A stretch of DNA of 64,000 nt from CAVYUC01 sp963816685 (GCA_963816685.1 CAWFMB010000011.1:113807-177806); one strand, 5' to 3'. Counted from the stretch's first letter, positions 27,170-35,921 are shown. Made by a program: numbers and translations. Notes: generated by a model not told the origin, from the letters alone.

Positions 27170-28521
27170 GCGATTTTATTTTTTCTTTTAAACCAGTAGA
27201 AAACCGGGATTCCGGAGAGTGCGGTTAACAAGGCAATGGTCGATTCCCATGGTCGTTCGAAATAAGCCAGTACTAAAATGGCAACATTTGTAACAATAAA
27301 AACAATTTGCACCACCGGATAACCCGGAAGTTTGAGCTTGCTTTGGCCGGACATGCGCAGTTTAAAAACACCAATAACAGCAAATATGGGAAAAATACCG
27401 AGCGAAAAGCCCATGTATGCAAGAATCTGGTCAAATGTGCCGGTAAGCACAATGATAATTGCAATGGTACTTTGAAGCAATATTGCATTTTGGGGCACTT
27501 CAAATTTTGGGTGAACTTTTGAAATGACCTTGAAAAAATATCCGTCTTTGGCCATGGAATAATAAACCCGCGGCCCCAGGATGATAAATGCACTGAGCGA
27601 CGAAAAAAGTGCAAATGAAATTAAAAGTGAAATCACAGTTTCGGCAACTGCCCCAAAAGCATTTCCGGCTGCCAGGCCGCCAATTTCAGGTTCGCCCACC
27701 ATTTTCCCTGGCGGAATTGCATAAACAAAAAACAGGTTCAACAGCAGGTATAATACAGTTACGATTCCGGTGGAAATTAATAGCGAGCGCGGAATTACCC
27801 TCCCCGGATTTTTGATTTCGGAACCGATGTAAGTGGCAGAATTCCAGCCGCTGTAAGCGAACATGATGAACATGAGCGAAAGTCCAATTGCTTTCCAGCC
27901 CTCAAAGTTAAACCGAAACACCTGCCCTGAATTCAGGTTCTGAAGACTTCCGTTTCCGACAGTAAATCCTGCAATTATCAACCCTGCAATTAATGCAATT
28001 TTAAGGATAGTCAATGTATTCTGCACTTTGGCGCCCAATATCACCCCGCGGGAATGAATCAGCGAAAAAATTAAAATAAGCAACACAGCGAGAATATTGC
28101 TGAATAACCCCGGATTCATCATTTCATTAAGGTTAAGCCACGATTGAACCCCAGGGAATGCCCAAATAAAGTATTTGCTGAAACCTATTGCCGAAGCCGC
28201 AATAGGAGCCGAAAAACCAACAATCAGCGAGAGCCATCCACTTAAGAAACCAAACAGGGGATGAAACAATTTCGAGATAAAAATATATTCGCCGCCGGCT
28301 TCCGGAAAGGAAGCGCCAAGTTCACCAAAAGACAATGCGCCACAGAAAGCAATGATGCCGCCCACCAGCCACAATACCAGCATGATTTGGGGATTCAAAA
28401 GAAAACTCATGATGAATCCTGTTGTCGTAAATATTCCGGCACCAATAATATTGGCAACAACAATATTTGTCACCGGAAAAAGTCCAAGTTTCCGTTCAAG
28501 TTTCTTATCCGGAAGAATCAA
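27166..28521 (-). CDS. APC-family amino-acid permease
   Basis: 451 aa with about 12 membrane helices. TM1 contains NIVVANIIGAGIFTTTGF, the substrate-binding GAGIF signature of the amino acid-polyamine-organocation family. TM6-like SGWNSATYIGSEIKNPGR is also characteristic. It resembles LAT/YfnA-type exchangers. The start is TTG at 28521; no in-frame ATG precedes TM1, so this rare start is needed. It lies 5 bp after the O-methyltransferase gene and is probably co-transcribed with it. Confidence 0.87.
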   Translation of the reverse strand: MILPDKKLERKLGLFPVTNIVVANIIGAGIFTTTGFIMSFLLNPQIMLVLWLVGGIIAFCGALSFGELGASFPEAGGEYIFISKLFHPLFGFLSGWLSLIVGFSAPIAASAIGFSKYFIWAFPGVQSWLNLNEMMNPGLFSNILAVLLILIFSLIHSRGVILGAKVQNTLTILKIALIAGLIIAGFTVGNGSLQNLNSGQVFRFNFEGWKAIGLSLMFIMFAYSGWNSATYIGSEIKNPGRVIPRSLLISTGIVTVLYLLLNLFFVYAIPPGKMVGEPEIGGLAAGNAFGAVAETVISLLISFALFSSLSAFIILGPRVYYSMAKDGYFFKVISKVHPKFEVPQNAILLQSTIAIIIVLTGTFDQILAYMGFSLGIFPIFAVIGVFKLRMSGQSKLKLPGYPVVQIVFIVTNVAILVLAYFERPWESTIALLTALSGIPVFYWFKRKNKIA

Positions 28522-28526
28522 TGGAA

Positions 28527-29216
28527 TTAATCTTTTGCAGTTTTATAACTAATTGAAATTCCCGACCTGCTGTTTTCAGCAAAGGTTGTTTTAAAATTAT
28601 CGAGGCCTTTTAGATATTCAACAAAATCACCAATAGCGGGCATGCGCATATTGGTGTTATGGGCAGTAAAACATCCTCCGACTTCAAGCTTTGGGGCCAT
28701 GGCTTTAAAATAGTTGGTGTACCAGTATTTATCTGCATCACTAAAAACAAAATCATACTTACCGGGAAGTGCCGGTATCAATTCATGCGCATCAGCCAGC
28801 CGCGCGTCAATGTATTTTTCAACCCCTGCTTTTTTAAAATTTGCCTTTGCCTGAAGGTACCGCTGCTTGTCAATTTCAACTGTTATTAATTTGCCCCCGG
28901 TTTTACTTAATGCCCAGGCTATCCAAATGGCCGAATGACCTGTTGATGTACCTATTTCAACTGCCTTTTTATACTTATTTTTAACAATAATGTCGTACAA
29001 TGCTTTTCCGTCAGTCAGAGGCACATTCATATCGCGCCAATTGTTTGAGTTATCCTCCAGAAAGTTTTTTATTTTCCGATCGAGACTATTCTCAATTTCA
29101 GGATACTGCGCCTGCACCGGCCCACAACCCGAAACAAACAAAATAACCAATAGAATTGTACCTGAAAGTGAAGCACAAAATCTGTTTATGTAATTTCTGT
29201 TATAAGCCTTTTTCAT
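28527..29216 (-). CDS. O-methyltransferase with lipoprotein signal peptide
   Basis: 229 aa. Residues ~12-31 form a hydrophobic signal ending in a lipobox LFVSGC (Cys 31), followed by GPVQAQYPE. The rest is a class I methyltransferase of the O-methyltransferase family 3/caffeoyl-CoA type: motif I KAVEIGTSTGHSAIWIA, GKLITVEIDKQRYLQA and KYDFVFSDADKYWY. Family members use S-adenosylmethionine in the cytoplasm, so a predicted exported lipoprotein is odd. A shorter start inside the signal is not evident; the domain begins near residue 38. It lies 5 bp upstream of an amino-acid permease. Confidence 0.8.
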   Translation of the reverse strand: MKKAYNRNYINRFCASLSGTILLVILFVSGCGPVQAQYPEIENSLDRKIKNFLEDNSNNWRDMNVPLTDGKALYDIIVKNKYKKAVEIGTSTGHSAIWIAWALSKTGGKLITVEIDKQRYLQAKANFKKAGVEKYIDARLADAHELIPALPGKYDFVFSDADKYWYTNYFKAMAPKLEVGGCFTAHNTNMRMPAIGDFVEYLKGLDNFKTTFAENSRSGISISYKTAKD

Positions 29217-29354
29217 TGGATCAATTTTTAAATTGCAGAAGAATATTCAACCGGATTCTTCATCTGCAAGATATGAATAATTGTGTGTTTTTAAAAAGTC
29301 TTTTAATCATTGTTGTCCGGTAAAAAAACAAAATACCTGGATTAGACCGGCAAT

Positions 29355-29815
29355 CCACAGCCTCACAGAGGCGACAGTATGGTAGCAAAGTAGAAAACGA
29401 TTATGAACCACAGCCTCGTAGAGGCGACAGTATGGTAACATGCAACATGGAAAAAACAAACAATATCGAAATCAGCCCGGCGGAGCAACAGTATGGTAGC
29501 AAAAAAACGGCGACGATAACCACAGCCTCGTAGAGGCGACAGTATGGTAGCATGGTTGAAAATCATAATCTCCCTGAATTTTCGCTAATAGTATGTCGCT
29601 CCGGAAGACTATCGAGATCGAATAGCCGGCGTATCCTGTTTGCTACCATACTGCCGTTCCTACGGAACTGGAGAAAAAACAACAGTGATCCAGCCTCGTA
29701 GAGGCGACAGTATGGTAGCATACAGAAAACGATTATGATCCACAGCCTCGTAGAGGCGACAGTATGGTAGCATGAAAAAACAGCATCGGAAACCAGCCCC
29801 GACGGGGCGGAACAT
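29355..29815. repeat. cluster of REP-like palindromic repeats (array 1)
   Basis: Eight copies of a short element made of a variable palindrome and a constant tail. Five have the stem GCCTCGTAGAGGC (or GCCTCACAGAGGC) plus GACAGTATGGTAGCA: 29355-29387, 29408-29440, 29519-29552, 29690-29720, 29741-29772. One has a GCCCGGCGGAGC stem with an ACAGTATGGTAGCA tail (29473-29501). One inverted copy at 29641-29670 has a GTTCCTACGGAAC stem. One at 29793-29815 has only a GCCCCGACGGGGC stem. The 29217-29894 gap holds no credible gene; short frames here are made by the repeats. Confidence 0.85.
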
Positions 29816-29894
29816 CCTGAATGGACAGACAAATAGTTCCGTATATTTTAACCGGTCACCAATGTCTTTTTAATTGCATCCAAAAAACAGGCCG

Positions 29895-31085
29895 TTAAAA
29901 AGGCATAAACTTCTTTATCCAGGCTTCGCTTTTAGGTGCTTCTGCCTGAAGTTGCCCCGGTCCAATTACCACAAATCCACCGTCGGAAGCATTTATAATT
30001 CTTGCTGCCTGATCATTGCTGAACCTGAAAGGAAAAACCATTTCGCTGAGAACTTTTCCATTTTCATCGGTTAACAGCAGCCACGGACCAATCTTTCCCA
30101 AAAAGGAAGTTTCTTTTTTACCGGCCAGAAGTATTTTACCATCAGGACGGACAACCACTGCATTTCCACCTTCTGAACCTTCACTGTCGATATTCTGTGT
30201 CCAGACAATTTTTCCTTCAGGTGAAATTTTACTCACTACAAGGTCATAGTCAAATATCGGGTCTTCAGAATTGATATCATTCATGCAGGAACCAGACCAG
30301 CCAATCACGACAAGATTATTGTCGGGAGAACAGCAAAGACATTCAGGCCATTCATTTTTCCCCGGTGTTTCAATTACTTTATCCCAAAGCAATTCTCCAT
30401 TCGAATTAAAACGAAATAGCCAGATATCTGAATCAGCCGGATTTTTCCCTGAAACCTGCCCTGTAAGCGCAAATCCTCCGTCGGGAAGTGATTTTATTGA
30501 TTTTGAACGTGCTGTTTTTCCTTCACCAAAATATTTCTCCCAAATCATTTCACCGTTTTTATCAAATCCGGCAAGCCAAATTTGCTCCTGGTTCAGATCA
30601 TTACACTTTGTTCCGGCCAGTATAAAACTTTCATCTGCCAATGCTGCTATTCCACTTGAACTGCAATTGTTTCCGCTTGCTAAAACTTTTTGCCAAAGCA
30701 TATTTCCTGTGTCGTCAGTCTTCTGAATAACTGCCTTAAAACTGTTGTCGGGATTTATGCTCTTTCCTGTAAAAATATAGTTGCCTTCCTGTGTTTGAAT
30801 AACCTGCACCGGAAAATCGTTTTGTCCGGTACTGTAAGTTTTTTCCCAGATTATTTCTCCGGCTGCAGAAAATCGTAATAACCAGTAGTTGTAATTCTCA
30901 TTCCCGTTTGCACTGGTGGAACCAAGTACTGTAAAACCACCGTTTTTATCTTCAATAACATCCGTAAACGTGTTCTTTGCAGAAATTTTTACTTCCTTTT
31001 CCCATTCGGTTTGCAAAGTTTGAGATGAGGAAAAAAATGAAACAACAAGCAAAAAAGGTACAATTAAAAACAATTGAGATTTCAT
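29895..31085 (-). CDS. secreted beta-propeller-like repeat protein
   Basis: 396 aa. Residues 1-~24 are a signal peptide (SFFSSSQTLQ). The rest consists of about seven ~50-residue repeats with the pattern GGFxLxG...D.WLxxFdxnGexxWeK, for example YWLLRFSAAGEIIWEK and IWLFRFNSNGELLWDK. This pattern is common in Bacteroidota proteins annotated as beta-propeller or delta-60-repeat proteins. There is no type IX sorting tail, so it is probably periplasmic or otherwise retained. No catalytic residues are recognisable. Function unknown. Confidence 0.75.
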   Translation of the reverse strand: MKSQLFLIVPFLLVVSFFSSSQTLQTEWEKEVKISAKNTFTDVIEDKNGGFTVLGSTSANGNENYNYWLLRFSAAGEIIWEKTYSTGQNDFPVQVIQTQEGNYIFTGKSINPDNSFKAVIQKTDDTGNMLWQKVLASGNNCSSSGIAALADESFILAGTKCNDLNQEQIWLAGFDKNGEMIWEKYFGEGKTARSKSIKSLPDGGFALTGQVSGKNPADSDIWLFRFNSNGELLWDKVIETPGKNEWPECLCCSPDNNLVVIGWSGSCMNDINSEDPIFDYDLVVSKISPEGKIVWTQNIDSEGSEGGNAVVVRPDGKILLAGKKETSFLGKIGPWLLLTDENGKVLSEMVFPFRFSNDQAARIINASDGGFVVIGPGQLQAEAPKSEAWIKKFMPF

Positions 31086-31202
31086 TTGTAGTCGATTTTT
31101 GGTAAAACATTCTATACACCTATACGATACAGGCCATTCAAAAGTTTGCTATTAATCAATAACTTTTAAGTTCTATGCTGCACAACAGAGAATAAAGAAT
31201 CA

Positions 31203-31234
31203 TTGGTATTTTAATTATTTTTTACTTACCTTTG
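31203..31234 (+). promoter_or_regulatory. consensus Bacteroidota promoter for small RNA
   Basis: TTGG at 31203-31206, a 20-bp AT-rich spacer, and TACCTTTG at 31227-31234, an excellent match to TTG-N19-21-TAnnTTTG. The expected start is near 31240. No start codon with a usable frame follows. Confidence 0.65.
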
Positions 31235-31239
31235 TAAGG

Positions 31240-31310
31240 CTTATGGGAGTTCTTCCCATATTGTGTGTTTGGGGGTTAACATTTGGGAAGGAGGCTAATG
31301 AGCCTCCTTC
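31240..31310 (+). ncRNA. candidate small RNA, about 70-80 nt
   Basis: Directly after a consensus promoter come two strong hairpins. The first is TATGGGA/TCCCATA with loop GTTCT (31242-31260). The second is a perfect 10-bp stem GAAGGAGGCT/AGCCTCCTTC with loop AATG (31287-31310). Between them is a G-rich single-stranded stretch (TTTGGGGGTTAACATTTGG). The second hairpin is followed by TTCAATTTCC, a weak U tract, so it may be a terminator. No open reading frame of useful length is present. I cannot assign a known RNA family. Confidence 0.55.
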
Positions 31311-31653
31311 TTCAATTTCCACACAACTTCCAAATGATCTCAAAAAAATACTTTTTGTCCCTTGTAATTTGTAATTAAATTTTATTCAACTTTGTATCAT
31401 CGGCAATAAAATTTTATTGTGTTGAGCGTGTTGTAATATGAAATAAATTCCTGATTACCGGTTCCTCTTCATGACTCTGATTCTTTGAGACCGAATGTAA
31501 GGAGAAGATAAAATCAGGAAAACACAAAAGTTCCAAAACTTACTTTTCAAACTGATTTTTAAAGTTCATTTTAAATTGTTAATTAATACAAATGTAAAAC
31601 CGCACAGAACATTATTCAGATATTATTATACTAGCTGCTAAACAAAACCAAAA

Positions 31654-32499
31654 ATGAAAAACTCCGCTATTTCCAAAACAAGCGTTATAAGTTCATCTTA
31701 TAAAACATACATAACTTCCCGCATTTTGTACCAGATTAAAGCTGTTGTTTCCCTCTATCTCAAAGAAATTAAATTCACAAAGAAATACATGAGTATTCCA
31801 GCACTTGCAATTTTAATTTGCTATTCGGCCCACACCTTTTTTAAACCGGCAATTGTTGAAAAAATGGGAAAAGAAGACGGTCTTTTTGAATGGGCAACAT
31901 TTTTTTATTTGTTTGCTGCTTCAGCGGTCTTTTTTATACTCTCTGTAAAATCGAAAAATATCTTTTTCCTGATGCTGTTCGTGGTTCTTTTGCTCGGGGC
32001 AGGTGAAGAAATTTCATGGGGCCAGCGGATTTTTAATTACCAGACTCCGGAAATTATCCGGCAAAAAAATATTCAACAGGAATTCAATATCCATAACCTT
32101 GAAGTTTTCAATACATTAAAATCCAACGGCCTCGAAAGTCACGGCCTGCAGCGTTTAACCGAATTGAATTTTCTGTTTAAGGTGTTTACAATCTGTTTTG
32201 GAATGGTACTTCCGGTTTCTGTTTTTCATATTAAATTTTTCCGAAAACCAGCATATCGATGGAAGTTCCCCATACCCCCGATTTCAATCGGAATCTTTTT
32301 CATCATCAATTGGCTGGCATACAAAACAACCCGCTTTTTAATTGCTGCAGGGGTTGACAGCCATGCTATGATCGAAAAACTGCGGCCAACCGAAATCTAC
32401 GAAAGTATTGCTGCGTTGATTTTACTTGTTATTTCCCTCTTTTTTCTCATTGAAAGAAAAAAAGTTTCACCCGGAAAAGATATTAAACATTGTATTTAA
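31654..32499 (+). CDS. uncharacterised polytopic membrane protein with EEISWGQR motif
   Basis: 281 aa. About six to seven membrane segments (near 50-68, 85-100, 107-125, 178-195, 212-232, 252-270). After the third helix comes GAGEEISWGQRIFNYQTPE followed by NIQQEFNIHNLEVFN. These dense polar residues (EE, W, R, H, N) at a membrane face look like an active or binding site. I recall similar EEISWGQR proteins annotated only as hypothetical, and propose no function. The basic first ~45 residues are cytoplasmic; the ATG at 31654 is not certain. A candidate small RNA lies 340 bp upstream. Confidence 0.65.
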   Translation: MKNSAISKTSVISSSYKTYITSRILYQIKAVVSLYLKEIKFTKKYMSIPALAILICYSAHTFFKPAIVEKMGKEDGLFEWATFFYLFAASAVFFILSVKSKNIFFLMLFVVLLLGAGEEISWGQRIFNYQTPEIIRQKNIQQEFNIHNLEVFNTLKSNGLESHGLQRLTELNFLFKVFTICFGMVLPVSVFHIKFFRKPAYRWKFPIPPISIGIFFIINWLAYKTTRFLIAAGVDSHAMIEKLRPTEIYESIAALILLVISLFFLIERKKVSPGKDIKHCI

Positions 32500-32950
32500 T
32501 CTTTTAATTAACAAGTACCTGAAGAAAAGCTGATAAATACACATTAAATCCGGTTAGTTGCTGTTCAATGCCGCCGGCTTTACCATCTGTGTGAAAACGA
32601 AACTTCTTTTGACTTACTCCGGCATTTTTGCCTTTCCGAAGGGCAGCAGGGGATTTGGAATATAAGTACAAAAAAATTAGTTCATTATATTGATGTAAAG
32701 GACTAAAGGCCGGAGTGACTGCGACAATGATACTTAATCATTTGCATAATCATCTGAAAAACAAGGCAGGAACTTCAGAATGGATTAAAAAATTACATTT
32801 TCATACAAAGGTTTAAGGTTTTAAATTCTTACCGGAAATTTCATTGCAGAGAATACCAGGTAACCGCTTTAAGGATATCTGAGTGATGTTGAACATGGTC
32901 AAAATAAACTTTAATTATTCTGATATGTTGTTTTAAAAAATCAATGTTGT
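32500..32950. other. 451-bp intergenic region, nothing recognised
   Basis: AT-rich sequence between two same-strand genes. I see no tRNA, terminator with T run, or credible open frame. It must contain the promoter of the histidine-kinase gene. Confidence 0.4.
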
Positions 32951-34069
32951 ATGAAAACCGCAGACATTCTTCGTAAAAATAAAGAACACATTCTTGAAAA
33001 CTGGCTGAACAAAGTGAGTGAAGAAATACCCCTGGTAAATAATTACGACAAGACGGCAATTCAAAACAGTGTGCCTGATTTGATTGATTCAATTATTGAA
33101 ATTTTAGAAACAAACAATTCTGATAAAATTATATCCCACAGTGAACAACATGGCTGGCAAAGAACAAAACACAATGCGTACTCGATGAAACACATTATTA
33201 AAGAATACAATTTGTTAAGAGCAGAAATATTCAATGTTGCAGATGACAATTCAGATTTTATTTCAAGCAATGAAAGAAACATAATAATGAATGCTGTTGA
33301 TTATGCAATAGAACAGGCTGCTGAAACTTTTTTTAAAGAAAAGCAGAGTGTCCTTGTAAATGCACGCAAAATAGCTGAGATGAAAGCTGACAGACTGGAA
33401 ATTGAAGATAAAAACCGTGAAGAATTCATTCAGTCAATTGTTCATGATTTAAATTCTCCGCTTAATAACATTAAAGCCTGTATTGAATTGATGCAAGGGG
33501 ACCTGGAGCTGGAAGAAGCAAAAAAAGTACTCGAAATTTTAAGAGCAAGTTCTCAACAGGCTGAAGTGCTGATTGAGGATTTTCTGGATGTTTCTTCTGT
33601 AGATTCCTCTCAGAATTTACCTGTAAAAAAAAGCAGGATAAATGTTCCTGAAGAACTAAAGCATCAAATCAAAATATATGAAATAACCTACAAAAGGGAG
33701 ATTACACTTGAATCAACAGAAAACGAAATTATTGCAGAATTGGATGTGAATTTGATAAGACGTGCTTTTAGCAATCTTTTAAATAATGCACTTAAACATG
33801 GTTTTGCTTCAAAGCCGGTTTCTGTTGTTTGTAGTCAGAATGATGAAAAATTGTCTATTTCAGTTCACAATGAGGGAAATGCGTTACCTGAAAACATTCT
33901 TAATTCAATTTTCGACAGATATTATAAAACAAATGCATCATCAAAAGGATGGGGAATAGGACTTTCATTTGTAAAAAAAGTTGCTGATGCACATGGCGGA
34001 AATGTTTTTGTGGAAAGCAATAAAAATGGAACTACCTTTCGCCTTGAAGTCCCAAAATATCAGGAATAA
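32951..34069 (+). CDS. cytoplasmic sensor histidine kinase with RsbRD-like N-terminal domain
   Basis: 372 aa with no membrane segment. Residues ~5-125 resemble the RsbRD N-terminal sensory domain (NKEHILENWLNKVSEEIP, then EYNLLRAEIF). A short coiled coil (~130-155) leads to the dimerisation/phospho-acceptor helix with His in SIVHDLNSPLNNIK. The HATPase domain has the N box RRAFSNLLNNALKHG and a glycine-rich lid SSKGWGIGLSFVKKVA. The G1 box is degenerate: IFDRYYKTN replaces DxGxG-containing sequence. No response regulator is adjacent; the membrane-bound receiver at 3538 is too far away to link. Confidence 0.85.
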   Translation: MKTADILRKNKEHILENWLNKVSEEIPLVNNYDKTAIQNSVPDLIDSIIEILETNNSDKIISHSEQHGWQRTKHNAYSMKHIIKEYNLLRAEIFNVADDNSDFISSNERNIIMNAVDYAIEQAAETFFKEKQSVLVNARKIAEMKADRLEIEDKNREEFIQSIVHDLNSPLNNIKACIELMQGDLELEEAKKVLEILRASSQQAEVLIEDFLDVSSVDSSQNLPVKKSRINVPEELKHQIKIYEITYKREITLESTENEIIAELDVNLIRRAFSNLLNNALKHGFASKPVSVVCSQNDEKLSISVHNEGNALPENILNSIFDRYYKTNASSKGWGIGLSFVKKVADAHGGNVFVESNKNGTTFRLEVPKYQE

Positions 34070-34331
34070 AATGTAGTTTAATACCTGAAAATACGGGAAT
34101 CTCATTCAATCTGTCAATGCTTGTATAAAAAATCATTTTTAGTTGATTTCAATTAAAAACCTGAAGCCATTACATCCGGAATAAAGTTTGGAAATTTCCC
34201 CATAAGACATTATCCTGCTCTTCTTCCCTTACATACCGGTACTAATTTGTAAAGAAACGACAACTTGTTTTTCTCCATCCGGCAATTTGTTGGTTTTCCA
34301 GAGCCTGACCTTCTCCATAACAGGGATATAC

Positions 34332-34471
34332 TATCGCTATAGTATAATCGCTGTATCTTCGCAGTTAATTCGCAGTTTCTTCGCAGTTCATTCGCGAAAT
34401 CGCGAATGAACTGCGAAGAAACTGCGAAGAAAGTCCGAAGAAAGTATAGGGAAGGTATAGCGAAAGTATAG
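34332..34471. repeat. 11-bp-periodic repeat folding into a 60-bp perfect palindrome
   Basis: Twelve 11-bp units run from 34332 to 34465. Right of centre they read TCGCGAATGAA, CTGCGAAGAAA (twice), GTCCGAAGAAA, GTATAGGGAAG, GTATAGCGAAA. Left of centre the units are their approximate reverse complements (TTTCTTCGCAG, TTAATTCGCAG, TATCTTCGCAG). The arms at 34369-34397 and 34400-34428 are perfectly complementary over 29 bp with a 2-nt AA spacer, and weaker pairing extends to both ends. Confidence 0.9.
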
Positions 34472-35103
34472 CCTTGATCCGATACGGTACCGGAATTTCT
34501 GATTCTCCTGTTGTCCCAATTAAAATTATACTCTGATTTTGCCTTGCAATGGATACCATTGCCATTTTCCACAGTCAACGGCAGCTCTTTTCCCAGGGAC
34601 TGCTACCAGTCCGCAACAGTCGGTTGAAGGCTGTTTTAAAATTTGCCCGCTGTGTTGACCGGCTTCCATAAGGATTATTAATTTGAATGAGAGCACTTTT
34701 CGAAAAGTAAAAATCATGAGAAATGCAACAAAACAAAAAAGGCACTAAAATCCATAAGATAAAGATTATTAAAAGAATGCGTTTCAGTGAAATTTTGCGT
34801 TTTAACATTATTCTGGCAAAAAATTGCAATTAGGATTAAACTCAGGCTCAATTTCAAAACCGTGTATTGGCAAGTTGATATTTTTAATTTTTGAGTATAT
34901 CCAGGTATCTCAAATCCGGTGATAAGTTGTAAATCCTGCATTGAAGGCTAAAATGGTTGAGCTTTATGCTCAGCCGGTTAAACTTCTTTATTTTTAAAAT
35001 GTTACAAAATTAGTAGTACTGAAAAACTGATATTTGTTTTTTTTGAGTGCAGGTATTTCAGTTTTTCTGCATGTGAAAACAGTAAACCACAAAAGAAAAG
35101 GAG

Positions 35104-35112
35104 GAACAACAA
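35104..35112 (+). promoter_or_regulatory. unusually strong Shine-Dalgarno site before the VOC gene
   Basis: AAAAGGAGGAACAACAA directly precedes the ATG at 35113, placing AGGAGG 8 bases upstream. Other starts in this window lack such a site, as expected for Bacteroidota. Confidence 0.6.
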
Positions 35113-35502
35113 ATGAAATCACTTACAAAAGCAGCAATAACAACAATACTTCCGGTGAAGGACATGGATCGTGCCCGAAAATTTTACAGTGAAAATTTAG
35201 GATTAAAGCCCCTGGGATTTGAACCAAGCGGAAACTTCTTGTTTGAAGGGGGAAAAGGTGCACAAATAGGACTTATCCAAAAAGACGAAGGTACAAAAGC
35301 TGAACATACTGCATTGACATTTGAAGTGCATGACATCGGGAATGTTATTGCCGAACTTCAGGATAACGGGATTGTCTTTGAAGAGTATGATCTTCCGGAA
35401 CTTAAAACCCAAAATTACATTGCTTCCTATGGCACAGAAAAGGCAGCATGGTTTAAAGATACAGAAGGGAATTTTTTATGTGTACATGAGGTACTGAAAT
35501 GA
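35113..35502 (+). CDS. VOC-family (glyoxalase/bleomycin-resistance fold) protein
   Basis: 129 aa. Two beta-alpha-beta-beta-beta modules: TTILPVKDMDRARKFYSENL at the N terminus is typical, and AAWFKDTEGNFLCVHEVL ends with the metal-ligand Glu of the vicinal-oxygen-chelate fold. Possible metal ligands are His near AEHTALTFEVHD and the C-terminal Glu. Substrate unknown. The ATG is preceded by AGGAGG at an 8-base distance, a perfect Shine-Dalgarno sequence that is atypical beside the rest of the window. The gene stands alone. Confidence 0.82.
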   Translation: MKSLTKAAITTILPVKDMDRARKFYSENLGLKPLGFEPSGNFLFEGGKGAQIGLIQKDEGTKAEHTALTFEVHDIGNVIAELQDNGIVFEEYDLPELKTQNYIASYGTEKAAWFKDTEGNFLCVHEVLK

Positions 35503-35921
35503 ACCTCCTCTGATACGACCCCTGTTTTGCTTGCCATCTCCTGCTGTACAGTTTTCCCCAGGTTGGTTTTGCACCGCGAAAATGCGGATCGAATCATTAT
35601 GAACCCTATCGTTTTCCCGATCCGGATTAAACCCATTGTATAATTTCTCCCCGGGTTGGATTGCCGGGTTGTGTATATGAAGATTTATCCATAAATTTCA
35701 ACTTCATTCCGGATTAAAAATTTATTTTAATCTGATCGTTGGTTTGACCACAGCATTTTAATCGCCGGTTATTGAATTACACAGGTTGATATAGCGAACC
35801 GGCCGGTTGCCACAGGTAAAGATGTGCTGATTAATGCAACTTCATCTTTAATAACCTGAAATGACTGATTTTTATGTTTTAACCTGAATGAACCGGATTT
35901 CAGTTGCCTCTGTAAAATTAA
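35503..35921. other. 419-bp intergenic region, nothing recognised
   Basis: Mixed-composition sequence between the VOC and GH140-like genes. No credible frame, tRNA or strong hairpin was found. The GH140-like gene has no visible susC/susD neighbours. Confidence 0.35.

Larger units (their letters stand above)
31086..31653. other. 568-bp intergenic region containing a probable small RNA
   Basis: Contains the promoter and small-RNA candidate at 31203-31310. The remaining ~340 bp before 31654 is AT-rich, with no reading frame of note and no other strong hairpin. Confidence 0.5.
34070..35112. other. 1-kb gene-free region with large palindrome
   Basis: Apart from the periodic palindrome at 34332-34471, only short frames on the minus strand are seen (for example around 34526-34829), with no start context or family resemblance; I treat them as chance. 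A TTTTTTTT run at about 35036 precedes the VOC gene. Confidence 0.45.

Noticed and set aside
29363..29832. Short minus-strand frames with repeated Cys/Tyr-His-Thr-Val peptides
   Set aside because: Produced by reading through the REP-like repeats.
30271..30726. 151-codon open frame on the plus strand
   Set aside because: Antisense to the beta-propeller-like gene, with no start signal.
29895..31085. Type IX secretion substrate
   Set aside because: No C-terminal sorting domain at the end of the protein (ends KKFMPF).
34210..34578. 122-codon minus-strand frame
   Set aside because: Crosses the 11-bp-periodic palindrome, whose period is not a multiple of three, and has no domain.
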